A stretch of 64,000 bases of DNA from Macrobrachium rosenbergii (GCF_040412425.1 NC_089749.1:37086070-37150069); one strand, 5' to 3'; counted from the first letter of the stretch, positions 12,494 through 25,031 are shown. The notes: generated by a model not told the origin, from the sequence alone. Numbers and translations are program-made.

Positions 12494-13255
12494 TTGCCCA
12501 TTATGGAACATCACAGTTTACGCCAGTTTTTTCGGCTTCAACCCAGCTGTCAAGCACATCTTCACACGGTACGAACGGCTAGTACATGGGTTACACAAGA
12601 GGAAGAATCAGAGAAATTTTCTACAAGAATGCCTACAGGAACAAGTTTCTCCCAAAATGTACGGTTTCACGCGTTGGACATCGGCGTCAGACCCATTTCG
12701 GACTCCATCCGCACATTCCTCCAAGACAGAATACAAGCCACACACCAAGACATCTATGTGATTAGAAGAAAAATAAGTGAGCTAGCCACGTCACTTCGCC
12801 TCATGTGCAGGGATGATGGTATGTACAGATATCTTTCATATTTTGTGCTATCAGGTGCTATTGAAAACAGTGAGTTCCACTCCAGAAATTTGTGCTACAA
12901 ATTAAAAAGACTGATTAGGAACAGCGTATGGAATAATCTTGGCCTTCCCAATAATGTGCTGAATCTCTCTAACCATCCCCTCACTGCAGAAGAACAGACC
13001 GTTTTAAATCTTGGAGTTTCATTCGCTCTAAAACCTGGTCCTGAGAGTAATCTTAATTTCCTAGTTGCTTTTGATAAACATTTTGCAAAAACAACTATGA
13101 CAAGAAAGAGGCATGTCTCAAAGGCATTTTTGCTAAATGTCTTGGAGCAAAATAACAACAAAAATTCGCTCCCGAAAAGATTCCAAAATGCATTAGTTAG
13201 CTTAAGAAAAAGGGGGATATCATCATCACAAAATCTGACAAAGACGGGAAAATAG
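12494..13255 (+). pseudogene. N-terminal region of Penelope ORF, copy 2
   Basis: A 253-codon frame starting just inside the upstream pseudo-LTR boundary. It includes a segment absent from copy 1 (VRFHALDIGVRPISDSIRTF) and then the shared N-terminal module (NVLNLSNHPLTAEE, LNLGVSFALKPG). The frame is lost near 13205 at the A5G5 homopolymer; a different frame continues with KGDIIITKSDKDGK, the expected motif before RT. It is part of the same polyprotein as the RT and GIY-YIG below. Confidence 0.82.
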
Positions 13256-14430
13256 TTCTGTTAGACAAGGAGACATACATCAATAAAGTTCAAGAACTTC
13301 TAAACGATGGGAGACCTACGACAAATTAACGAAAGATCCACAACAAATATTGCTGCTCAGTTTAACAAATCAGTTAGAACCATAGGGGCAATAAAAAGAC
13401 ATAGAATTACTAGAGACATTCAAGGTAATCAACCCTCTCTCCCCTATTTTTTTGGCCTCCCGAAAACACATAAAGATGGGATTCCTTTACGCCCCATAAT
13501 ATCTAGCAGGGCTCTTTCATGTACAAATTATCAAAATGGCTCAGAGACTTGTTATCACCCTTTCTAGGAACCTTCTCATCCTCCCACGTCAAACATGCAG
13601 AAGATTTCATACAAAAATTTAATAGTTTAAACATCCCCTCAAACAACATCAAACTGCTCAGTCTAGACGTCGATTCATTATTTACTAAAGTCCCGATTGC
13701 CGACGTGTTGTTTTTCTTAGAGAGGAAGTTACAACCATATGAAGACCATTTTCCTCTTGGCATAGATAAAACTTTAAAACTTATCAACCTCTGTGTAACT
13801 AACAACGTGTTTTCTTTCAATGGTAATTTTTACAAACAAAAATTTGGCTGTAGCATGGGAAGTCCCCTATCACCCCTTCTAGCAAACTTGTACATGGAAT
13901 ATTTCGAAACAGAACTTTTGTCGTCTATCAAACCCCATAATATGATCTGGCTTAGATACGTAGATGATATCTTTACTTTCTGGGACAATAGCTGGGGGAC
14001 TTTAATGAATTTTTTAATAGGCTAAATTCATAGTTCCGACCATAAAATTTAAAACAGAATGGGAAAAGGACGGAAAACTGCCGTTCCTAGATGTACTGAT
14101 CATAAGAAAACAGAACAGGTATGCATTTACAGTATATAGAAAACCCACCTTCGCTGTCTCCTACATTCATTTCTTAAGCTACCACGACGTCTCCGTAAAA
14201 ATCATGGTAGGGTGCAACCTATTCCTCAGAGGACTTAGGATATGTTCAAATGAGTACCTGGATCAAGAATTTAACACGATCCGCCAACACCTAACGCAAA
14301 CTGCTCTATCCACCACACATTATCGAGAGGGCTATTAATAAAGCAAATAAAATATACTACAGAGGTCCCACTCACAACAGACAAATAGATTTCAACAACA
14401 AAATAAAGCTTCCATACGATGAAAACATCC
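13206..14430 (+). pseudogene. Penelope reverse transcriptase, copy 2
   Basis: The segments in order are: KSDKDGKIVLLDKETYI (13220 region); LPYFFGLPKTHKDGIPLRPI (13307-13567 frame; RT0/1-type motif with FYGLPK-HK); then in 13519-14025 KLLSLDVDSLFTKVP (motif A), CSMGSPLSPLLANLYME (motif B) and IWLRYVDDIFTF (motif C); then in a shifted frame to about 14430, KLPFLDVLIIR and VYRKPTF. All catalytic aspartates are present. Four frame changes (near 13306, 13510, 14020 and 14300) break it. Copy 1 is intact at some of these sites, so neither copy alone encodes an active protein, but the shared ancestor was probably recent. Confidence 0.9.
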
Positions 14431-14519
14431 AAAAGGCCACCGAGCAACTCAGTTCTAATAATCCTTTCATTTTCCATTATCCCAAATCCATCGGAGTTTG
14501 CTCGTTAACGATACTTAAA

Positions 14520-14660
14520 TAACAAAAGGGAAGAAGCCGAGTTTACAAGATACCGTGTAGTAATTGTCATGACATCTATGTAGGCGAGACAGGTAGATCG
14601 CTCTCGCAAAGAATAACAGAGCACAAAAGATCAGTACGTTACGCTTGGAGAGTTCGGGAA
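14520..14660 (+). pseudogene. GIY-YIG endonuclease domain of Penelope copy 2
   Basis: The plus strand encodes GRSRVYKIPCSNC, then DIYVGETGRSLSQRI, then EHKRSVR. These are the GIY half (here VYK), a CxxC, the YIG half (YVG) with its catalytic Arg context, and the following helix. It places the element in the endonuclease-bearing (EN+) Penelope-like group. The domain normally continues ~40 residues to a conserved Glu region, which here is frame-shifted after about 14645. Confidence 0.78.
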
Positions 14661-14830
14661 TTTTCCTACATATTAGAAATACAGGGCATGTCATTAACTG
14701 GAGTGGGGTGGAGTTGGTTTTCAAGAGTAGCTGTCCGTACAAAAGAAAGATGCTGGAATCTGCTATCATCAATCAAACCAACAATATGAACCTGTCAGGA
14801 GGACATTGGAAATCGGACGCCATTGACACC

Positions 14831-15157
14831 TTAATCCTCGGACCCCTTTTGAAGAAGATGACCCAAGAAACGCGACCGCCAGATCCATCGCCAAACGGGA
14901 GCTAATGAGGCCAAAAACCACTAGGGAATTTGGTCAATCTCCTCCTTCTTAAGAAACGCCACCTCCTTAACATCGGAGGCCTAAGGCCACACCTTCATGT
15001 TTTTGTATATATACCATTGTAACTTTCCACCTGTCCATATTCTACCAGTGAACAGGGGCACAGAAACAAGTGCCCAAATATATGGTTTCAACGTTTAAAT
15101 AGTGTTTTATGGGCCTTCTTATTTTCATATTACACTGTAGTATTACAGGAAAAGACA

Positions 15158-15163
<6 letters not shown>
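14831..15163 (+). repeat. Downstream Penelope pseudo-LTR of copy 2
   Basis: Second direct copy of the pseudo-LTR, ending at ggaaaagacattc and then (TA)n. Differences from the upstream copy are a handful of single-base indels in short homopolymers. Confidence 0.9.

Positions 15164-15229
<66 letters not shown>
15164..15229. repeat. (TA)n microsatellite
   Basis: Pure TA repeat separating the Penelope copy 2 terminus from the SINE-A array. Confidence 0.95.
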
Positions 15230-15235
<6 letters not shown>

Positions 15236-15280
15236 GTCAACACACAATCACGTGTGGAACAGAAATAAATTTCTAACTCA

Positions 15281-15350
15281 CGTCGGGATCGAACCCAGGT
15301 CTTTCAGGTGGAAGGCAAGGGCGCTATCCACTAGGCCATACAAGTCTAAA
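15281..15350 (-). repeat. tRNA-like head of SINE-A, unit 1
   Basis: Minus-strand pol III boxes: A box tggcctagtgg around 15339-15329 and B box ggttcgatcc at 15295-15286. It is a tRNA-derived promoter region, not a functional tRNA: the 3' acceptor side does not pair and the unit is repeated. Confidence 0.75.
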
Positions 15351-15552
15351 AGAAGTTGGAACCTGAGAGCAACTGCACCCAAGGAATTACCTGGGCAAGC
15401 TAACTGCTTGCATACCAGCGAGTTTTCGCCAACTTCCCGACTCAGCAATGACCCAATAGACAGCATTTCATTCGAATTATCCTTTCTGAGTGAATAAGAT
15501 AGAAATAGTCAACACACAATCACGTGTGGAACAGAAATAAATTTCTGACTCA

Positions 15553-15622
15553 CGTCGGGATCGAACCAAGGTCTTTCAGGTGGAAGGCAAGGGTGCTATC
15601 CACTAGGCCATACAAGTCTAAA
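15553..15622 (-). repeat. tRNA-like head of SINE-A, unit 2
   Basis: Same head 272 bp further on; one substitution next to the B box (gatcgaaccaagg on plus). Confidence 0.7.
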
Positions 15623-15824
15623 AGAAGTTGGAACCTGAGAGCAACTGCACCCAAGGAATTACCTGGGCAAGCTAACTGCTTGCATACCAGTGAGTTTTCC
15701 CCAACTTCCCGACTCAGCAATGACCCAATAGACAGCATTTCATTCAAATTATCCCTTCTGAGTGAATAAGATAGAAATAGTCAACACACAATCACGTGTG
15801 GAACAGAAATAAATTTCTGACTCG

Positions 15825-15894
15825 CGTCGGGGATCGAACCCAGGTCTTTCAGGTGGAAGGCAAGGGCGCTATCCACTAGGCCATACAAGTCTAA
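15825..15894 (-). repeat. tRNA-like head of SINE-A, unit 3
   Basis: Same head with a one-base insertion before the B box (cggggatcgaaccc on plus). The three-base AAG just past the A box region (aaaagaag to aaaag) is missing, which accounts for the 269-bp spacing. Confidence 0.7.
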
Positions 15895-16118
15895 AAGTTG
15901 GAACCTGAGAGCAACTGCACCCAAGGAATTACCTGGGCAAGCTAACTGCTTGCATACCAGCGAGTTTTCCCAACTTCCCGACTCAGCAATGACCCAATAG
16001 ACAGCATTTCATTCGAATTATCCCTTCTGAGTGAATAAGATAGAAATAGTCAACACACAATCACGTCAGGAACAGAAATAAATTTCTGCAGTTGCTCTCA
16101 GGTTCCAACTTCTTTTAG

Positions 16119-16190
16119 ACTTGTATGGCCTAGTGGATAGCGCCCTTGCCTTCCACCTGAAAGACCTGGGTTAGATCCTGACGTGAGTCA
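16119..16190 (+). repeat. tRNA-like head of SINE-A, inverted unit
   Basis: Plus-strand head with A box tggcctagtgg and a B box mutated to ggttagatcc. Its tail (gtgagtcagaaattta) leads directly into the next (TA)n tract, which shows that the SINE 3' end abuts TA repeat. Confidence 0.75.
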
Positions 16191-16195
16191 GAAAT

Positions 16196-17429
<1,234 letters not shown>

Positions 17430-17444
17430 ATATATATATATACA

Positions 17445-17526
<82 letters not shown>
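17430..17526. repeat. (TA)n microsatellite with short cagtgtgtg interruption
   Basis: TA repeat that closes the cluster; an internal cagtgtgtg lies at about 17443. The interruption could be repeat decay; it also resembles the start of a Tc1-like inverted repeat. Confidence 0.9.
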
Positions 17527-17529
<3 letters not shown>

Positions 17530-17614
17530 TTTGAAATTAGAGGGCCCCCTCTACAGCATAAACTAAAATTGATATGGACAAAAACAAAAGTAATTCAGAA
17601 CAGGTATTTATTTA

Positions 17615-17765
17615 AGTTTCTCTCTGAGTATTTAATATTTTGTGTGGCCTCCATCTGCCTGTACCACAGCCTGCATTCTTGAGGGGTATGATTTCAGCAA
17701 ATTGCAAAAAAGCTGAGACTCAAATTCCATTTCCCTGAGCACTTCAGTCACCTCTCTTCGCAGGT
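17615..17765 (-). pseudogene. C-terminal end of a Tc1/mariner-like transposase
   Basis: The minus-strand frame reads PSLDDLRREVTEVL, then YPSRMQAVVQADGGHTKY and a stop. The ending R-QAV--A-GGHTKY followed by a stop is the characteristic C-terminus of Tc1-like transposases, past the last catalytic Asp/Glu. The upstream part (17766-17980) does not continue the family in this or a neighbouring frame in a way I can recognise, so only the tail is supported. Tc1 elements insert at TA, and this piece lies beside the (TA)n cluster. Confidence 0.6.
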
Positions 17766-18080
17766 CATCGAGGCTTGGTATACCAACAGTAAACGTGCCA
17801 TGCCAGCCTCAAGGATGTGACTCCTCTCCTCAGAATTTGTCTCAAATAAAGCCATGACAATGGTCTCGACCACAGTCATGCAGCCGCAACACATCTCCAC
17901 GTTACAGAAGCCCTGCTTGGCCGCGACATCAACCTTGGCAGTGCTCATACAGCAGAGGCTGTTCTCCTTGTCACTCATTTAGTAGGGAACATTCTCCTCA
18001 AGGTTGCTCTCCTGTTCGTCCCACAAGGTTCATTGGTCTGCCTCTGCATCTAGGCCTCCATCTCCACGCCCCTGTACTTC
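17766..18080. other. No recognised gene
   Basis: A 76-codon Cys-containing minus frame (17978-17748) overlaps the transposase tail in a different frame. No domain is recognised. Confidence 0.3.
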
Positions 18081-19340
18081 TTGGGGATTCAAAGATATAA
18101 AGAAAGCATTTTTCAACCTAAGAATGAGTTTGATATTTCAGATTCTCATCTTCATGCACCAACCTCAAAGGTTGTAGGTCCTGAACGTGCATACTCTCTA
18201 GTTGTTCAACGAGATGAAGTAGTTGGGGATTCCTTGGATATAGCTGATAGGAGTTCTAGAGGTTTAGATTTGGAGGATCCTCTACTGCTTGATCTTGACG
18301 CTAATGAGCTGGCCAAGACATACAGTGAGTTTGTTGATATGATTAGAAAGTAGTACAATGACTTGGAAGAAACTGCGACTGGTCCTTCAGACCGGTCTTC
18401 AGGTCTTGAGACGTTCCTAGACCCCAAGAAAGAAGCCGTAGGATTACCCCTGGCCAATCTTGCTGATTTTGCCTCAGAACAGGTAGATGCTCTTGTCTGT
18501 GGAAAGGACAATTCACTACGTTCTGGGTGATCTCTTAAGTTGCTTCCATCTCCTCTTCATAGGCACAGGGGTTTTTATGCCACCTCAAAGAGTCGCCCTG
18601 CTACCAAGACAATTGGACTCAGACTCCATTAGGTTGGGACCGAGCCTTTCCATAGATCAATTTAAAGGGAACAGCACTTCTTTCACCTTCCAAGAAGCAT
18701 CATCTGTGGAGGCTTCTGCTTCCACAACCTCACAAGCAATATCTTGGCCTGATTTGTGGCCTACGGCAGTGGGCAAGATTTCTGCAACAGCCTTCTCTAA
18801 AGATTCTAGGGAGTCTTCATCCTCCTTTCATCTTCTACAGTCGGGGGGCAAGACCATTTCTGCCTACTTAACGGCTAATATGTGAGCCAACTGGTTGCTG
18901 AAGAGGAGAACTCTGCTCTTTCTAAGGTGTCTAGATACATCAGCCCTGAGCCCAAGTTAGTATTAAGGAACAGCACTTTATTGGAATCATCTTCCCTTGT
19001 TCCAAAGGACCAGGTTCAAGCTGCAATTGATTGAAGGAAAGCTGACAACAATGACCATCTGGTTCTGCAAGCAATCTCTAAATCAGCAGGGTCTGCTAGT
19101 CCAAATGTTGCTAGACCATGACAGCAGGTTTTGCAGAGGAAGTCACAGACTAAGACAGGTCCTCGTAGGGAGCGACAATCATCTCCTAATACTACTAAGA
19201 CCTCCTCTCAGCAGCGTCCTCCTAGAGGCGGCAGGGGAGACAGAGGCAGAGCTAGAGGTGGGGAAACGCTAGAGAAGGTGCCCTTCCCAATTTGCTGCCT
19301 TTGGTGGCAGGGTGCCTGGCGAGCCATTGGGCTACTTGGT
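18081..19340 (+). pseudogene. DIRS-A gag-like region
   Basis: A run of broken plus-strand frames. 18081-18353 is acidic (DLEDPLLLDLDANELAKTYSEF). Later frames carry short coding-like words (VSRYISPEPKLVL near 18940). The region ends in an arginine/glycine-rich segment (PPRGGRGDRGRARGG) around 19200-19260, which in DIRS Gag proteins lies just before the RT. The basic segment probably binds nucleic acid. Multiple stops show it is non-functional. No zinc knuckle is visible. Confidence 0.55.
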
Positions 19341-19369
19341 AGCAGCTAAGAGAGGAAGATTGGGTAGTA

Positions 19370-19735
19370 GATGTTCTTCAGGTGGGATATCTACTCCCTT
19401 TAGAGTTCCGTCCTCCTCTCACAGATCATCCTCTCTGTCAGAGGACATACCTTCCAGACTCACCAAAGGATCTGTCTCTCCAGAACGAGGTGATGGAGAA
19501 GGGAGCTGTGGAAATAGTGAAGGATCCTTCCACGGGCTTCCAGTTGAGTTTTCCTCGTAAAGAAAGCATTGGCGGCCTGGAGACCAGTTACAGAACTGTC
19601 AACTCTGAATCTTTTCATCATGAAGACTCAATTCAAAAGATGGAAACTCCCCGTATGGTTCTACCTGCCATCAGACAGAATGATTTTATGATGACAATAG
19701 ACCTGAAGGATGCCTACTATGTTCCGCCAGTTCCA
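19370..19735 (+). pseudogene. DIRS-A reverse transcriptase, N-terminal part only
   Basis: The frame 19382-20728 begins with GYLLPLEFRPPL, EVMEKGAVEIVKDPSTGF, and later AIRQNDFMMTIDLKDAYY. These are the DIRS RT opening and motif A with its catalytic Asp. The WRPVIDLS-LN block seen in copies B, C and F is frame-shifted here (GLETSYRTVNSESF). Right after DAYY the sequence jumps to the middle of RNase H, so motifs B and C (YLDD) are missing. This copy cannot make an active RT. Confidence 0.8.
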
Positions 19736-20420
19736 TATCAACATTCTAGAAGCAATGGCAGTATTTCTAACTCTAAAGAAACTACGTCCAACCAGGCAGA
19801 TTCATATCAGACTGGTACTGGACAGTGCAGTAGTTGTACATTGCATAAACAGAGGGGGCTCCAAGTCGAGCCGGATCAGTCAGGTAATGATTGCAATTTT
19901 CTCTCTGGCAAGGAAACATCGTTGGCACCTGTCAGCTACTCATCTGGCAGGTGTCTGGAATGTCATTGCAGATTCACTGTCCAGGACGACTCCGCTGGAG
20001 TCGGAATGGTCATTGGACAAAGCATCATTCGAGTGGATTTGTCTTCAGGTACCAGGTCTCCAGGTGGACCTGTTTGCCACAGAGAGCAACCACAAACTTC
20101 CGTGTTACGTTGCTCCCAATCTAGACCCTCTAGCTCACTCCACGGATGCGATGTCAATGGACTGGAACAGGTGGCAAAGGATCTATCTGTTTCCACCAAT
20201 AAACCTATTGATGAAAGTTTTACACAAACTCAGATCATTCAAAGGTCAAGTAGCACTTGTGGCACCCAACTGGCCGAAGAGCAATTGGTTTCCTCTTCTT
20301 CTAGAGTTGAAACTCCGGCGCATACAAATCCCCAGTCCAAGGTTGACACAAATAGTACAAACTCGGACTGTGTCAGCTTCCTCAAGAATTCTGAATGCCC
20401 TAGCTTTATGGACTTCATGA
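19712..20420 (+). pseudogene. DIRS-A RNase H and following region
   Basis: The frame contains FHINILEAMAVFLTLKKL (RNase H Glu region), VLDSAVVVHCINRGG (Asp region) and NVIADSLSR, then the DIRS-specific block VDLFATESNHKLPCYVAPNLDPLA and VALVAPNWPKSNWFP. The first catalytic Asp (DAS-GWG) is absent because the deletion fuses RT motif A to this domain. RNase H would degrade the RNA strand of the RNA-DNA hybrid. The block after RNase H is conserved in all DIRS copies of the window. Confidence 0.85.
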
Positions 20421-21384
20421 AGTTTGCAGCTCAGATAGACGCTAACATTGATCCTATTAATACACTGTTCATAGAATCAGACAAGAGGGAATCTACCCTC
20501 AGACAATATGACTCAGCAGTTAAAAAGTTAGCATTATTTCTGAGGGAATCTGAAGCTCAGGAAATGACCATGAACCTTGCAATCTCTTTCTTCAGATCAT
20601 TATTTGAGAAAGGACTGGCCTCTAGTACTATTACTAGAGCAAAATCTGCTTCAAGAAAAATATTTTTACATGGCTTCAATATTAACCTTACAGACTCATA
20701 TTTTTCGTCAATTCCTAAAGCATGTTAAATCTTAGACCAGCAACCCGTCCCCACACGGTTTCCTGGTTCTTAAATGACGTACTTAAATTAGCATCAGACA
20801 CTGATAATGAACTGTGTTCATACTCGAGTCTGTTAAGAAAAACATTATTTTTAATTAGCCTAGCCTCAGGTGCCAGAATTTCTGAACTGTCTGCTCTCTC
20901 TAGAGAACTGAACCATGTTGATTTCCTCCCGTCAGGAGAAGTTCTGTTGTCTCCGGATCTCAAGTTTCTAGCTAAGAATGAAGATCCACAAAATAGATGG
21001 TCCCCTTGGAAGGTTATCCCCCTTCCACAGGATCTGTCCTTGTACCCAGTTAACATTTTAAAAGCTTATTTAAATAGAACTTCTAATATAATGTCTGGCC
21101 CTCTTTTTGTTAGGGAAAATGGAGAAACCATTTCTTTAAAGGCCATCAGGCAACAAATACTGTATTTCATAAAGCAAGCAAACCCGGATTCAGTACCTAG
21201 GGTACATGATATTCGAGCAGTGGCCACCTCCACTAATAATTTCCATAATATGAAATTTGATGACCTTAAAAAGTATACGGGCTGGAAATCACCAACAGTG
21301 TTCAAACGCCACTATCTTAAATGTCTAGCTCTTAAATACTCCACAGTGGCTGCAGGAAGTGTTGTTCCTCCTGCCCTAGACTAG
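20390..21384 (+). pseudogene. DIRS-A tyrosine recombinase
   Basis: The N-terminal core-binding part (STLRQYDSAVKKLALFLRES, SFFRSLFEKGLASSTI) lies at the end of frame 19382-20728. The catalytic part is frame 20722-21384: ASGARISELSAL (first Arg), VHDIRAVATS (His-x-x-Arg) and WKSPTVFKRHYLK (Trp region and nucleophile Tyr). All four signature positions are visible. The two frames overlap by a few bases, so a single frameshift near 20725 separates the domains. Tyrosine recombinases replace integrase in DIRS elements and join circular cDNA to target DNA without target-site duplication. Confidence 0.9.
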
Positions 21385-21711
21385 CTTATGTAACCTTAGT
21401 TTATCCTGTCCTTTATTCTTCTCTCGCCTGCCCGCCTCGTTTACTCGCCATGCCTTCTTCCTTTAGGTCAGGCCTGCTTCACAGCCTGACTCCTGACCGT
21501 TTTGCATATTTTGTTGTACCCCTTTTTTGTTAGCCTTAAGTGTCTTGGTGTAATTAATTCTGTCTGTGTGCCCTATATTGTTAATCATGCTTTATTATTA
21601 ATGCTTTGGGTTATTAAAACACAGTAATTTTCTTATAGTTTTATTTAGCTCCATTAAGGTAATTCTTAGAGGGCTCCACCAAGCTTTTGTATGGCTGATT
21701 CTCTGTTATAA
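21385..21711 (+). other. DIRS-A 3' flank
   Basis: Non-coding. A small palindrome (gtcaggcctgcttcacagcctgac) lies at about 21468-21492; otherwise T-rich. Probably the 3' untranslated part of element A. Confidence 0.4.
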
Positions 21712-22185
21712 TTTCACCGGGTGACACAGGTCGAGCCCAGAAAAGGGATTTTGACAAAGGAAAAATCTATTTCTGGGGGAAGACCTGTGTCACCCGGTGA
21801 CCCATCCCTGTATTTCCTTTCCCCCTCTGAGTGGCATACAAGCTTGGGGGGTGCTAACTTGGGATGTTTACAAGATGGCGGCTGAGGTGGTGGTTGGCTG
21901 GGTGAAGAGAGTGAGGTATGTAACGGCTCCTCACTTTTCGGGGTTTTGAGATTGGAGAGCTCTATAGGGCAGAGGCCTGTGGCAGTGGCACCACTCACCC
22001 TTTGTGTATACCGACACCATATAATGGCGTTCGATCTGGGGGTCGTAACCCTGGCATTGTGTTTAGCTTTTTCTCTGGTATATTTAGCAATACTTATACC
22101 TAGAAATATGTGCTAAAAGGATATTTCACCGGGTGACACAGGTCTTCACCCAGAAATAGATTTTTCCTTTGTCAAAATCCATTTT
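21712..22185. repeat. Foldback repeat with ~54-bp inverted arms
   Basis: The arm at about 21752-21805 (ttttgacaaaggaaaaatc ... gacctgtgtcacccggtga) is the reverse complement of about 22129-22182. A further partial arm (tttcaccgggtgacacaggtc) starts at 21712, so the left side is itself a small palindrome. The loop has no coding potential. It is either a MITE or, given its place behind the DIRS-A recombinase, the inverted terminal/internal complementary region of that element. Confidence 0.75.
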
Positions 22186-23650
22186 TGTGTGTTATGAATT
22201 GGGTGAATTCTGTTTTTTTGATAGAGATGGTTCTGTTCCTTGCAGATGTTTTGAAGAGGTTAGACACCATAATCAGTTATGGCATATAGCCACCTATATG
22301 GGAAATGGAACTGGAAACAGAATTGACTTTCATAGTTATGGATAACAGACCTAGAAATAATGTGGACTGATTTAGTGACTTAATGGGGAGACAGGAATTA
22401 ATCCCCACACATTAAGTTCTTCATGCGACTGTTTGCTCTTGGGGTGTGGCGTCATGGGATTTATCATCTAGCATGCATAATTTCATTTTACGTGACTTCT
22501 TGTTAGATTTGTATAATAAACTTTATTTTTGTAAGCTAGGTTTTGATTTACAGCGCATACCTTAGAAACAGGAACAGAGCTTAGAGAGAGAGAGAGAGAG
22601 AGAGAGAGACTCGGAAGGGAAGGATGCAGGCCAATGCTACCAAAAATGCTTCCAGTTTCTCTAGGGGATGTGTTCCCCCATCCTAGGGGTTGGGGGCATA
22701 ACACATATTACATTGAATTTTTTCATAACCAGTTTTCCAGCTGTGCAGGAGAACTTCCCAATGTAAAGGCCGAAGGTTTGTATTTGTATGGGAACAATAC
22801 TTGCTTATTGTAACCATTATTCATTCTGTCTGAGTCATTTCAATACCTTACATTTAAAAAAAAAATCTAGGCTAGCCTTTTATATCGGTATAGCAAGAAC
22901 TCAATGAGATTTCAAACTTTTTCTTGACAAGTTATTTGGCATATGATAATGATTTGTATGCTCAGGACAAATTATATAAAAATGGAAAGTATTCTGAAAA
23001 GAAAAATGCAATACTACTGCATTGCTGTGCAGTGACTGAAATTTCCTGCTTTCCATCCAATGTTGCAGTGGTTGTTCCTTTCCCATACCACTGACAGCCT
23101 TATGCCTCATAGACAACAGTATTCCATGCTTTTTATAATATTACCCTACTCATATAACTTACATGCTAGAAATTATTAAAACTCCTTTCATATGCACTTG
23201 CACAGCCAGATGTCTTGTTATTTACCCACAGTGAGATAAAACATAATTACTGAAAGACCATCGTTTGTTAGTGTTTGATCTTCATGGATTATTTGCTACA
23301 AGCTCGTCTTCCATTTGCTTGTACAGTATTATTATATTATCAATGTATAAATCTGAATGCTTATGAGCTTTATAAAGAGGTGTGAGGGTTCTTTGTGTAT
23401 ATAAGCATTCAGATGTATTACTAAAGAAATAGTTTGCAACTTTATCACTGTATGCCTACGATCCAGAACAATTGATTTCAGCCAACCCCAAGCTAGCTAC
23501 TTTGGTGAGTGGACAGATGGAATGAAATAGACTATAGTTAGTGCTACTTATGACTAAATCCATTTCCGATGTAAGCATTAACTTTTTTGCATGTATCTTG
23601 TATTCACATGTTCTGATGTGTGCTCTAAAAACAAGCATCTTATTTTCATT
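22186..23650. other. Non-coding, no recognised element
   Basis: A short (GA)n tract lies at 22584-22609. No gene or clear repeat otherwise. Confidence 0.4.
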
Positions 23651-25031
23651 GAACCCCACTGGAGTCAACCATTTTGGTCGAGTCAAAGTTGACCAAAGGT
23701 TGAAATTTTGGCACATCGTGATTTATATGAAAATATTTCAAAACTGATAAAAGCTACAACCATGAGTTATTTTTTGTTGTATTCTACGTGAAATTGCACA
23801 CATTTTCATATATGAAACTTTATGTAACGAATAATATAAAATGGTGCAAACATTACGACAAAGTGACGAAAGAATTTCTGAGATTTTCGGCAGAGTTACA
23901 TACTTGACGCTTTTGATGTAAGGAAAAAGTTTTTTCAAAAATTCACCATAAATCGAAATATTGTGCTAGAGACTTCCAATTTGTTACAAAATGAAGGTAA
24001 ATGATTGAATATTACTAGAATGTAAGAGTTTTAGCTTACAATTGTGTTTTTCGACCACTTCGGTCGAGTCAAAGTTGACCAAAAGTTGAAATTTTGGCAC
24101 TTATCGTGATTTATATGAAAATATTTCCAAACTGATAAAAGCTACAACCATGGGTTGTTTTTTGTTGTATTTTACATGAAATTGCACACATTTTCATATA
24201 TAAAATTTTATGTAACGGCTAATATAAAATGGTGCAAAAATTACGACAAAATGACGAAAGAATTTCTGAAATTTTCGGCCGAGTTACCGTGCGCGGATGT
24301 AAGGAAAAATTTTTTTTTAAAATTCGCCATAGATCGAAATATTGTGCTAGAGACTTCCAATTTGTTGCAAAATGAAGGTAAATGATTGAATATTACTAGA
24401 ATGTAAGAGTTTTAGCTTACAATTGTGTTTTTCAACCATTTCGGTCAAGTCAAAGTTAACCGAAGGTTGAAATTTTGGCACTTATCGTGATTTATATGAA
24501 AATATTTCAAAACTGATAAAAGCTACAAGCATGAGTTGTTTTTTGTTGTATTTTACATGAAATTGCACACATTTTCATATATAAAACTTTATGTAATGGC
24601 TAATATTAAAGGGTGCAAAAATTACGACAAAGTGACGAAAGAATTTCTGAGATTTTCGGCCGAGTTACTGCGCGGACATAAGGAAAATTTTTTTTTTCAA
24701 AAATTCATCATAAATTGAAATATTGTGCTAGAGACTTCCAATTTGTTGCAAAATGAAGGTAAATGATTGAATATTACTAGAATGTAAGAGTTTTAGTTTA
24801 CAATTGCATTTTTCGACCATTTCGGTCGAGTCAAAGTTGACCGAAGGTTGAAATTTTGGCACATCGTGATTTATATGAAAATATGTCAAAATTGATAAAA
24901 GCTATAACCATGATTTATTTTTTGTTGTATTCTACATGAAATTGCGCACATTTTCATATATAAAACTTTATTAACGGCTAATATAAAACTGTGCAAAAAT
25001 TACGACAAAGTGATCAAAGAATTTCTGAGAT

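Larger units (their letters stand above)
12161..15163 (+). mobile_element. Penelope-like element copy 2 with two pseudo-LTRs
   Basis: This copy has the full Penelope layout: pseudo-LTR (12161-12493), N-terminal region (12494-13255), RT (13200-14430), GIY-YIG (14520-14660), second pseudo-LTR (14831-15163). The duplicated pseudo-LTR is the signature of partial tandem copies in this class. The right end runs straight into (TA)n. Coding is interrupted by several one-base shifts, some of which are not present in copy 1 (for example near 13306, where copy 1 keeps the frame). Confidence 0.92.
15231..16195. repeat. SINE-A tandem array ending in an inverted copy
   Basis: A 272-bp unit starts at about 15231, 15503 and 15775 (269 bp to the next start at 16044). 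The fourth unit breaks off at about 16088 and is joined to an inverted partial unit (16089-16195), so the array folds back. Each unit has a tRNA-like head read on the minus strand (A box tggcctagtgg, B box ggttcgatccc) and a body with cttgggtgcagttgctctcag. Units differ by only a few bases. Both array edges are (TA)n. Confidence 0.9.
18081..21384 (+). mobile_element. DIRS-like tyrosine-recombinase retrotransposon A
   Basis: Order on the plus strand: gag-like region, truncated RT start, RNase H, then tyrosine recombinase, the standard order for DIRS1-like elements. Most of the RT (from after motif A to the start of RNase H) is deleted at about 19725. The recombinase half is the best preserved part. 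A foldback repeat at 21712-22185, about 330 bp past the recombinase stop, may be its terminal or internal complementary region. Confidence 0.88.

Noticed and set aside
15231..16195. CRISPR-like array
   Set aside because: Repeats are 272 bp without spacers, in a eukaryotic context; it is a SINE tandem array.
23541..24718. Repeated 60-80-codon frames in the satellite array
   Set aside because: The same frame recurs with each satellite unit and drifts freely; there is no evidence of selection on protein.
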